NCBI RefSeq assembly: GCF_000002075.1 | Contig: NW_004797522.1 | Location: 103,652 to 134,455, forward strand | Direction: 5' to 3' | DNA from: Aplysia californica | Taxonomy: Eukaryota > Mollusca > Gastropoda > Aplysiida > Aplysiidae | DNA: 30,804 nt | Shown: positions 12,401 to 24,400 of the stretch, in pieces | How positions within the stretch are numbered: the first letter of the stretch is position 1 | Layout: each line of letters opens with the position of its first letter | Program-made: the position numbers and the translations under genes | The notes under the pieces: generated by a model | Database searches by the model: none | Told to the model about the DNA's origin: nothing | Seen by the model: only the letters and a program-made list of their open reading frames with translations

Positions 12401-15400
12401 TTGTTACGGATCAAATCGAAGTCCTGTTACAATTCAATTAATTGATAAAAGCGCGTATCGCAAGGCATCGGCTAACCCAGCACTATTACGCTATTTTATA
12501 AATACATTCGTCAGATCTGGAATCTTTAATCTTTAATTTTTAATCCCCGCACACAGTAAACAAACACACATTCATGAACACGTATAAAAAATAAGTGGCC
12601 TCTTGTTACGGATCAAATTGAAGTCTTGTTACAATTCGATCAATTGATAAAAGTGCGTATCGCAATGCGTTGGCCACCCCTGCCCTATAGGCCTATATGC
12701 TATTTAATAAATACATTCGTCAGACCTGGAATCTTTAATGCCCGCACACAGTGAACAAACACACATTTTTGAACACGTATAAGAAAAAAATAAGTGTTGT
12801 CTTGTTACGGATCAAATCGAAGTCCTGTTACAATTCAATTAATTGATAAAAGCGCGTATCGCAAGGCATCGGCTAACCCAGCACTATTACGCTATTTTAT
12901 AAATACATTCGTCAGATCTGGAATCTTTAATCTTTAATTTTTAATCCCCGCACACAGAAAACAAACACACATTCATGAACACGTATAAAAAAATAAGTGG
13001 TCTCTTAAATTGTTACGGATCAAATTGAAGTCTTGTTACAATTCGATCAATTGATAAAAGTGCGTATCGCAATGCGTTGGCCACCCCTGCCCTATAGGCC
13101 TATATGCTATTTAATAAATACATTCGTCAGACCTGGAATCCTTAATGCCCGCACACAGTAAACAAACACACATTTTTAAACACGTATAAGAAAAAATAAG
13201 TGTTGTCTTGTTACGGATCAAATCGAAGTCCTGTTACAATTCAATTAATTGATAAAAGCACGTATCGCAAGGCATCGGCTAACCCAGCACTATTACGCTA
13301 TTTTATAAATACATTCGTCAGATCTGGAATCTTTAATCTTTAATTTTTAATCCCCGCACACAGAAAACAAACACACATTCATGAACACGTATAAAAAAAT
13401 AAGTGGTATCTTAAATTGTTACGGATCAAATTGAAGTCTTGTTACAATTCAATAATTGATAATAGCGCGCATTGCAATGCATTGGCTAACTCAGCATTAT
13501 ACGCTATTTAATAATACATTTGTCAGATTTGGAATCTTAAATTATAATCATAAATTATATGTGCCCGCGCGTGGGAAGTGAAAGTGAAAGGAATTGAAAA
13601 TGCTTTCAAAAACAATTATGAAAGTAACATAATTAAAGTAGGACTACATGTGCTTATAAAGGCCCAAAAAGGTGTACAGATGCGGAAATTAATGTTTCGG
13701 ATGAAAATAATACGCTATCTCTACTACTGTAGCATGCGGTTAAAAATTTGATGCGCAACTTATCAAATATCTAGGCTACTGAACTATCGAACACCTAGAT
13801 CTAGATTCTCCTACTTTAACACAATGACTTAGATCTATATCAATTCGTCTTAACCGATGAGTATTTTTTTCAAACATTTGTACACATCTATAGGTTCTAT
13901 ATTATTCTAGAAATTTCTTTAAAGAAAATTCTTTAATAAATACTAGCCCAATATTTAAAAAAAATCCCAGTCAATGGTTTCTACAGATTTTTAAAAAGTT
14001 TATAGCTGGAGCTAAATCTCTTTTAAAAGCAAGTCCGTCCTTTTTTCTACTTCTGCTGGCGACATAAAGCTAATTATTGAACGCATGTTTTGAGAACATT
14101 ATAAGAACTAGTGAAAAAATATGTTCAGTGTAAAACAAATTTCTTGTAATAAGTTTTACTACTAAAAACTACGTAGGCCATATGCGTATGCAAAATGTGT
14201 GTGGGAAGCTAGAAGTGCTATGAATTTTTTTCAGTTCTGTAGATCTTATATTTATAAACTCTCTATGTCTGCTGTTTCTCTTGTTGCACCCAAAAACACA
14301 ACAATTTAAAACCTTAATTCCAATCTCTAGTTGCACAGTGAATTCTGTAACTCAAAATTACAAACTGGACAGTAAATGTTCCACTTTTCACTCGTTTGTA
14401 AAAGCCGCTCTTGCTTTAAAAGCTATAGGGTTACTTCCGAAAACGATAAATCGTGCCCTCAAGACGCCATTGTTTTCGGTCTTCAATTCCTCACAGGTCA
14501 CGTGGTACAGTTCCCGTTCTATAAGTGTAGAATTCTGTGCCAGTAGTCAACAATAGCCAACCCATACCGGAAGTGCTCTTTTATTTGAAAGTGTAGACTG
14601 TGTCTTTTACTTTCACTTTCTAAAGCACAAGAAGCACAGCACTAGCTCTGTAAACAAGAGGAAGAAATGCCGAATGTGGTTCAATAGATCTTGGGCCTGC
14701 CAAGAAAAGGAAACTCTAAAGAGAGCTTGATTTTTTTTTACCAGACTTTTTTATTTGGGTAATTTTTTACTTTCACTCCCGCACACAGATGCACTGCTTC
14801 AGGGGTCAAACTGCAGTCCTGTTTGCTGCAGATCACACATAAAGCCACTAAAACTGTCGCAAATCAATTATTTTCAAGACAACTTCAAATCTAACTGTAA
14901 AATATCAAATTATAGGTAAAAACTGGGGCCCCAGATTTTCTTTTACCCCAGTGGGGCAGGCCCCCCTGGAACCCCCCGATTGGTCCAAAGCTCGTCGATC
15001 TCGGTTAGAAACAATAGAATATTTCAAAAACTATTAATTTGCGACGGAAATGAAGTTGATATTCGTGTTCAGCGTATCAATATTTAGCAGAAAATAGACA
15101 ACTGGTAGCTGAGTATGAGACGGGAGGGAAAGTAAAAAAAATACATTTATTTGTTAGTATTGTTGTGGATTAAAGTTGAATATATAGCTGTCAAGTTATT
15201 TAGATCTAGAATCTAGATTCTAGACTAGAATCTAGAGATCAAGTCAAAGTCAAGCTGTTATTGTTATATAAAAAGCTATTATTGTAAGAATTCTACACCT
15301 TATGCTGATTATGGTGCAAACCAACACAAGCAGAAAAAAGTTAAACATTAACTGTCAAGTTTTATAGGTCTAGTTGTGGATGTACAGTATCTGTACAAGG

Positions 15401-18400
15401 GAGAAAGTATGGCTTTGGATTTGGAAATATATGGATTAACACAAGCAGAAAATTATGTAGGCCTATACAAGGTATGTTTTTTTTTCTCAATTATTTTCTA
15501 GTTAAATTTAGGCTTGAATAGCCAGAAATGGCATACTTAGGATGCTCTGAAACCAAAAATTCTCAAACAGAAAGGGGACGCTGTCCCCCTTCAACCCCCT
15601 GCCAGGGCTCTGCCCTGGACCCGAAAATCGTCGAGAAATGACATCAGCCGCTGGAAGCTCTGAATACAGTACCCAGATTGAAGTTTCAGTGAAATCTCTG
15701 CAGCCTGTGGAGAGAAATGCAGCAGCTATGATGCAGAAATTATGCCAATTGAAACAGCACTGTACCATCTCCGCAGTTTTTAACACTCCTCGTGGAAAAG
15801 CACAGAGTATTATGATTTTCACTAACTCACTATCAGTCTTGCAAGCGATTGAAAATGACCATCATCTTAACCAAGATTTGACTTGTATACTGATTGACTC
15901 CCATCATCTAATGACATTCTGTGGCATCAACCTGGTAATGCAGTGGGTCCCCGGTCACTCAAACGTACCAGGAAATGACAGAGCAGCCACACTTGCCAAA
16001 CGGGGATCTAGACAGGAACAACCCAACATTCCAAGTTCATGCAACACTGCCAAACAAATCATTAAAAGCAACAACAAACAAGATTGGATGAACAGATTGG
16101 CCCTGGGAAAGACAGGCAGAGCAGTTTTCAAGCATACGACCACAACAAAAAAGAATGACAATATCAACCACCTACGGAGAAAGAAACAGACCATGATCTT
16201 CCGTCTACGAACAGAAAATAAACAGCTCAACTTCCACTTGAACAGAATAAACCCTAAATGACATTAAGGGCAAGAGCCCATCTGTTGCTGGGTCGATAAC
16301 AACAACAACAACAACAAAAATGATGTTTTGAAATTTACTGATACCGCTCTATCTGTGTTGATTAAAGCCACAGGTTTCAAACTCCAGGCCCTCAGGCCTG
16401 ATAAATGGGTCAGATATGTAGTTGGCGAGAGAAATTTAAGTCCATTGTGAGAATTTCCATAACACAGAACCTTACTCTAAACATATACAAACTTGTTGCC
16501 AAGAAAAGATGGGATAGATTGGCATAAGATCAAAAGATGGTATGCCTTGAATTATTAGTATTCTAACTTTCATCTGTTTTAGTTCACATCTTTGTAAAAG
16601 GTTGACTGCAGTCTTTCTACTGAGCTACCAGTAAACATAAAAATGTGGGTGGTTGGCAGGTGCTTTTGTGAGGTTTGCTCCTTTTTGATCAAATATCTAT
16701 CATCCTTCTCTCACCTTTTTCTTTTCTTTGTATGTTATTCTCTAGTAAAACCTCTAATCTTCTGTACTTTTAAGACCTGTTTGTGTTGCAGGTTCCATAA
16801 AACTCTTACTAAAACTAAGCAAACTGAAACATACAAAGGAATTATCAAATGAGTAAACAAGCATATGAACTTGCAAGAAACTTATGTTTATTCTGAGGGG
16901 CCGGGTTTAGAAGTATATGCAGGTGGTTGGCCGGCACCACTGGTATGTCTTCCTTCTTTTCTTTCCCTCTGTTGTTTCTTTCTATCTGTCTTGCTTCTTC
17001 CCTGCACTATGTGACTGTCATTGTATTGATTGATGTGCTTTTCTTCACTCAGATTCAAAACTGAGATGTACTTCTGACTTGTGTCAGTGGGTGGTTGGCG
17101 GGTGCTCTGGTGTGGTTTGCTTCTTCTTTCCTATCAAACATCTGTCGTCCTTATCTCCCCTTCTTCTTTTTTTATGTTTGTTACTCTCTTGTTACACCTA
17201 TAATCTTCTGGCGCTCATATGACCTTATGCTGTTGCGAGTGCCGTAATACCTCTACTAAAACTAAAAAACTGACTTTTGTCATTGTTTCCGTCTGTTGTC
17301 CAGGTGCCACGGGAATAGAGGACAAACTCCAGGATGGTGTGCCCAGCACCATTCACAAACTGCGGGAGGCCGGCATCAAAGTCTGGGTGCTCACGGGAGA
17401 CAAACAGGTGAGAGTGTTGCTGTGTTTGGCCTGGCGTGAAAACGTGCAGTCAGCATTGTTGTACAAGTGCTTAGATCCTTCGAAGTTTGGAGAAAATTAA
17501 AGAAAAAGAGATAGACCAAACGAGAACCATGAGTAGGGCATTTGTGATTTTTAAAATGAAAACTAGGAAGAAAATAATTAGGTTAAACAGAAGTATATTG
17601 TAAGTTGCCATTTGATGCCTTTTTTTTTTTAAAGTTTTGTTTTGAAACCCCCAGAAATTGATTTGGGCAGACTATATCAATGAAATAATGCTCTCTGACC
17701 ATATTACTGGTTTCTTGAAAATTTTCAAACCCACAAAATCCCTTCCGGGACGGTGCCACTGACTGAAGTGTCTTTAGGCCATTCCCAAGGGGGGGACATT
17801 TCTCGTTCTTATGCACAGTAGAATTGTAAATGGGCTGATTCATCAATGTCATGCTCATACTACAGGGAACTGCTGCTTGGTCTTTCCTCATCCTTACTAT
17901 CGTCATTGTCCTCTACTTCTTTTGTATGTTTGTCACACTCTTGTGACCCGCTATTTCCGGGTGCCTTGAAAGTCGAAACAGACTTTGTGCTGTTGAAGCG
18001 AGAGGGGTGAGCAGAGTAGGCCCGATTCCCTGTTAAGACTTCTCTGTTGACATCCACCCCTTGGAGCTCATATGACCTTATGCAGTTGCGAGCGCTGTAA
18101 AACCTCTACTTTAAACCCCCCCCCCCCCCCCCCCCCCACAAAAACAAATTTTTGGTTCAGGTGCTGAAAGAGGCCTAATTGTTAGCCCCATGTGCCCTTA
18201 TACTTTCTAACTCCTCTGATTTTTATTGAGGACCTGCATATGAACCTTGGCAATGGTTATAGATCAAAGAATATGATGACCAATTTCTTCCAGTTATACT
18301 GTTAAAGCTTCACACCATGGATATGAAGACTGCAGGGGAAAAAACTGCCGAGTCATATTTTGGTGATGCTGAGAAATCTTAAGTGTTAAAGTTTGTAAGC

Positions 18401-21400
18401 TTTTATGTTCCAGTTATCATACTGAAATTCTCATACTGAAAATGGTAAACCAGTTCCTATCATTCAGTGTCTGTCATACTAGCATTTGGTAGACCAATAT
18501 CTGTCATAGTGACATTTTTGTAAATATTAAGTAAACTAGTGTCTGACTTACTGACCTTTGGTAAACTGTGTCTATCATATTCACATATAGTCAACTTTTC
18601 GTAAACATATGTCTATCATGCTTACATTTGATAGACCAGTGTCCACCATAAATGAGCGACTAACCACACCTATTGTAAAAATACCCTTCAGTGTTTTATG
18701 GACTTCATTTATCAAGTTCTATTTTTTGTTTTGTCCACACAGGAAACGGCCGCACAGATTGCCTATGCCTGCCATCTGTTTTCCTCGGATCAAGAGTTGC
18801 TCAAAATCAATGCAGACACCAAAGAGGCAACGAAAGAACGTCTAGACGAGATCCTCGCAGATATTCGGGCTACCAGAACGGCTGAGGACACTGAAAACTT
18901 TGGATCAAGAATATCCTTTATATCCCAGTCAATGACCTCGCTACGTTCCACAGTCAATGATCAGCAGAAAAACTATGCTCTCATCATCAATGGGCCCACC
19001 TTGAACTTTGCCACCCACGAGGACCTCCAGCGTCGCTTCCTCAAGATCTGCCTGCAGTGTCAGTCTGTGGTCTGCTGCCGTGCCACGCCCATACAGAAGG
19101 TGAGAAAGTGCAAGGAGCGATTTCCTCTTGTTTATCTTTTTTGCAGTAATTTTAAGCTCTAACCGGTTAACTGGAAGAATTAGGATAGCATTTTTTGTTG
19201 TTGTTCTAAAGCATTTGTGGTTATCGTTGTGCAGGTCCTCAGTTAAGATTTTGCCTTGGGTCAAGAATGTCCAAAGGTATCTGTTATAAATTATTTAGTC
19301 ACGAATGAAAAAAAAACCTTGTTATAACGAATTTCAGGCAGAGGACAATTTTTTTCAAGTTGAATTTTTTCCAAGAAACCTATTACATGAATAAAGCGTA
19401 ACTAAATTTATATGTTTTTGCTTTATACCTTTAATTCTTTATCACTCTGACGGATGGGTGTGCAGTCCTTCGGCATCTTTGGGGACTTAGTAGGCTATTT
19501 GTGTTGCCCTCCAAAGGTATCAGTTGGATTCCTATGTAGGGACAGTTGGAACTGTCGAAGATATCCACCTATTGTCGAGAAGAAAAATGGACGTCTTACA
19601 CAGTGTCAGTATAATATCAAAATTACACAAGGGAGGATGGGAAATGGCAGTTTGTCCAGGTGTCACCATTAAAGCAGATTTGACTGTATTTTGCAGAGTA
19701 TCTTGATCTTTCTGTGGGGATATATGTATCCCACACGTCTCATGTTGTTGCTGCAGTGGTTCTATTTGCTGGTTCTACTTCACTGTCAGGGTTACTTTTT
19801 CCTATTCTTTTTTTCTTTTATTGAAGTGGGTGGTTGATGGGTGCTCCTGTGTGGTCTGCTCCATCAGTGTCTTTGAAATATCGCTTTCATTATCTTGGCT
19901 ATTGTCATTATATTAAAAAACGCAAGGTGGCATATTAGAAATTTGTACTGATTTGTCCTGGACAGGTGGCCGTAAGAGCAGGTTTGACTGCATAACAATT
20001 TTTGGTTGTAACCTTTCATAGAACACACCAATTTGTTTCAAATTTGAACTTTTAGCTTGTTTAATTTTATCATTATAACACAAAAGAAGTGGTCCAACCA
20101 TATAAAGGCAGCATTTTCTCTTTGTTTTTGTTGATTAATAAATTGAAATGTTAGCTAGTTTGCTGTAGTCATTCTTGACAAAAAGAGATTATTCTAGTTT
20201 CACTATCTCAAAATGCAATTCAAAAGAGGGGTCAAAAGTTGTTCTAAATATTCCATTTTGACCATTCATTTTTCCAAATGAACAGCCTCTGGCATCATGT
20301 ATTAGATTGGTACCCACAATTGTTGTTGTTTTTTTTTTCGCTTCTCCTTCAGTCTACGGTGGTGAAGCTTGTGAGGGACAATCTGAAGAAGTTAACCTTG
20401 GCTATAGGTGAGTCCTTTGTGTGAAAGGTTTGGGCTGCTATTATGGGATGTTTGTTTGGGATGTTTGTTTGTGTGGGATGTTGTGTGGATTGCTTGTGGG
20501 ATGTTCATCTGGGATGTTTGTTTGTATGAGATGTTCATGTGGAATGTTTTAATATGGGATGTTTGTGTGGTATGTTTTTGTAGGATGTTTGTGGGGAATA
20601 TTTATGTATGTGGGATGTTCTTGTGGGATGTTTGTATGGAATATTTATGTATATGGGATGTTTGTGTAGAATATTTATGTATGTGGGATGTTTGTATGAA
20701 TTATTTATGTATATGGGATGTTTGTATAGAATATTTATGTATGTGGGATGTTCTTGTAGGATGTTTGTATGGAATGTTTATGTATATGGGATGTTTGTGT
20801 AGAATATTTATGTATGTGGGATGTTCTTGTGGGATGTTTGTATGGAATATTTATGTATATGGGATGTTTCTGTAGAATATTTTTGTATATGGGATGTTCG
20901 TGAGGGATGTTCATGCTGTTCGAGTATGTTGATGGTGTTCCCGTGTTGAGGATAATCAAAGGACCTCAATACATGGGTAAGGATATATTTCAACCGTCCA
21001 TTCATAAAATAAGTGAAAAGAGTCTTTTGTGCATGATGGCATGGTGAACCAAATGCGGTCCCATTGAAAGGGGAGAGCCTGTTTGTGTGGGTGGTTGGCG
21101 TGTGCTCTGGTGTGGTTTGCTCCTTCTTTCCTATCAAACATCTATCTGTCCTCAGAGAAATTCGCGCACGCAACCCGCAAGTTGCGCACGCAACTTTTGC
21201 CCTCAGCGCAACTTTTACCATTTTCATGAATTCGCGAATTTTAGCCAATTTCCCGCAAAATTTGGGAAAATGATAATAAATTGTCATTAAAAACCGAAAT
21301 TTTCTTCCACGACTAAAAATAATGACGCAAAGGGGGACAATTCGCTCCTTTGCACTAGGCTACGGGGTGCCCGCCGCCGCCGCCCAGTGACCCGGGCCGG

Positions 21401-24400
21401 GTCAGGTCCGGTCGGGATGATCGCCCGACTTGTCGCCTGAAAACAACATGCTTGTTTTGAAACATCGAGTCGGGTGCGATCGACTTGTGCCACAATAGCC
21501 GCTTTGCATCATAATCTGGCGAGCAAACCGGCCCATTAGTCTTGTTTGGACTGAATCATCTTCTAGTCTAGCTAGATCTAGAATCTAGATCTAGTGTAAA
21601 TCAATGGTAAACACGGTCGTCTGATTACTCAGCTTGCTTTATGAATGGTTACTTAGCACCAGGTAGATAGATCTAGATCTAGTATAAAAAATTTGTGAAA
21701 GACTTTAAATCTTAGGCTAGGAGGCTAATCTAGACATTAATCGATTCATCCAGAAAACCCCTAAAGGGGACGTTCAAATAATATCTTTCGCCTGGGAAAA
21801 AAAAAGGGGGAGGGGTTGGCTCCTGTACTGTAAAAATTAAGTGTAAGAAAGGGGGGGGAACCAATGTAAAATTACACTTTTGTAAGGTGAAAAAATAATC
21901 AAGGAAAATATAATTTATGACAACGTAATTAAAAAAAATAATAAGCAAACATAAAAGAGAGTAATTACACCATTCACTTAGAGTAAGTTCGAGCGGTAAT
22001 TAAGCACTGCATTGTGGCGATACAGTGGACCTCGAGCGGCAAGCACGATATATGTATATATATATGTCAACTCGCACTTTATACACTGGTAGATATCTGG
22101 GCTACATAACAATTAACATGTAGATGTAGTCTAATTTTGATTACACCGGTGCGGTTAAAGTGGTAAAATGACAACGTACGTTTTTCTGGAAAAGTTCCGC
22201 TTGAAGCGTATTTAATTATTATGTCACATAAGATCTATGCATGTTTTTCATGAATACTATAATTGATCATTTAAAAGTAAAACGCATAGAAGAGTGATTG
22301 TAACACTGATTTGCGTAATATAAATGTCATATATTATTATTTTAAGCGAATAGCATAATATTACGGGATTGAGGGGGGGGGGGGGGGGGCGCGGCAGGAA
22401 AGTGTTTAAAAAAGTGTAAGATTATATTTGAACAGCCCCAAAACCACACTGGTCACACCTGCCCAACGTCAGCGAGCGTTTAAGGACCTGACGCATGTGC
22501 CAGGGGACACACTGTTTTTGTACACCATGCAACCTCCATGCAGTTTTTTTTTGTTTTTTGTGTGTAGACATTCACATTCAACTTCTGATTTTGATCAAAC
22601 AAAACTCATATAGGTTACTTTAGATTGCAATGAGCATAACAACAATGCATTCCAATAGTTCCGTGGCATTGTTTTAGCTATACACGTCTTGCAACTTTTC
22701 TTGCAACTTTTGCTAATTTTTCTTGCAACTTTTTGCAACTTTTGCTATTTTCAAATGCAACTTTCTCTGAGGACAGATCTATCGTCCTTATCTCCCCTTC
22801 TTCTTTTTTATGTTTGTTACTCTCTTGTAACTCCTCTAATCTTCTGGCACTCATATGACCTTATGCAGTTGCGAGGGCCGTAAAACCTCTGCTAAAACTA
22901 AAGACCCTGTTTGTGCAGGAAAATTCTGAATGGAAGGTTGGAAGGCTAGAGTTTACTTATGGGTGGTTGTAGTGTGCTCTGGTGTGGTTTGTTCTTTCTT
23001 TCTTATCAAACATCTTTCCTCCTTTTTTGTGTTTGTTACTCTATTGTAACACCTCTAATCTTTGGCATTTCTATGACCTAATTGTGCTTCAAGTGGCATA
23101 AAACTCTTACTAAAAAATAAAAGAAGAAAATTTATCTTATTTTCTTGCAGACGTCTAACTGGTTACCTACTTGTACATTTCAACTTGTTATTTCCTCATA
23201 AGGTGACGGTGCCAACGATGTGAGCATGATCCAGACGGCTGACATCGGTGTGGGCATCTCTGGTCAGGAAGGCATGCAGGCTGTCATGTCCTCGGACTTT
23301 GCCATCGCTCGTTTCCGTTTCCTGGAGCGCCTTTTGCTGGTTCACGGCCACTGGAACCACGACAGGCTGTCCAAGTTTGCTGCCATTATGTTTTACAAGA
23401 GTCTGGTGGGTGCATCTGATTGTGCTGCTTTTTCAAACTTTTTTTGAGGGGAGTTGTAGAATTTATTTCGATTTGTATATTTTGAGTTTTGCTGCTTTTT
23501 CCAAAGTTTTTCATTTTTCTTTTTAGAATTCATTTGAATATGGGGTGTCTCAGACTTTCTGTATTACTGTTTAAGAGGATCGTCATCGTCATCGTTTGCC
23601 TCTTTCACCCTGGTATTGACTATAGACTGCCAAGAAGAACTCTCCTCCTGTTTTTGTTCTGGGCGATCCATTCTTGTTGATTTTAGAACCACCAAGGGAT
23701 CTTCGACATGCACAGCTTGCAAACGGGACCTGCAAAATTTTTTGCCCTTTTCCGAGAAGCTAAGGTGTTTGATTTTACTTACCCTAAGATCAGGGGTCTA
23801 AGTGAAAGACAGCAGTAAGAAGGAGCAAAGAGTAAAAGAGAGAGGAGCCCAGTGGAGACGGTGGGTGTGGGAAGAAATTGGAAATTAAAGCAGATGACAG
23901 AACAGGACTGGAGAACTGGAAATTCTTTTGTCACACCGTGGGACTACCTATTGGGATTGGAACCAATGACATTTTAGATGTGGGCCCAACAGTCTATCCA
24001 CTATAGTGGTAGTTACATAAGTAGGAAACCTGCCAGGTAAACAGTGGGAACCAAAGCAAAACATTTGTGAGGCATCGTGGTGAAATCGAAAGCATTTTGC
24101 ACCGGCTTGGTAAGTTGATTTATCGAGTTTTTGTTTTTACCCAACACCTTTTTCGTCCATTTAAAAACACATTTCTGTGTGTATTTTCTGAAAAATGTAA
24201 ATTTTCAGTTTCCAAGAGCTCTCAAACTATGGAAGTCGCCAAACTTTAGGGGCTATTTTCTCGCTAATTTAACCTCTGAAACCAGGCGACTCCAACCTCC
24301 TTCAATCACAAATATCTTGACTTCTGTTCAAGATAGATGGGTATTTTGTTCTTCGGAATCAAGGCAACTGACTAAGCTTTAAGATGATACGAATAACTCC

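Noticed and set aside
11341-13520. A CRISPR-like array
   Set aside because: Units of 200 bp are contiguous with no unique spacers, and the DNA is clearly eukaryotic; it is a satellite.
10296-15658. GCTTCCAG / CTGGAAGC as the inverted ends of the middle element in the LINE
   Set aside because: The right copy appears to lie inside LINE coding sequence (frame [14 protein letters not shown]), no matching target duplication flanks them, and 8 bp can match by chance.
17219-17500. A separate small gene starting at an upstream ATG before exon g
   Set aside because: The frame simply reads through the acceptor from intron repeat into exon g and out past the donor.
20408-20959. Open frames on both strands with Trp/Met/Tyr-rich and His/Ile-rich peptides
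   Set aside because: Produced by the 30-bp minisatellite that follows exon i.
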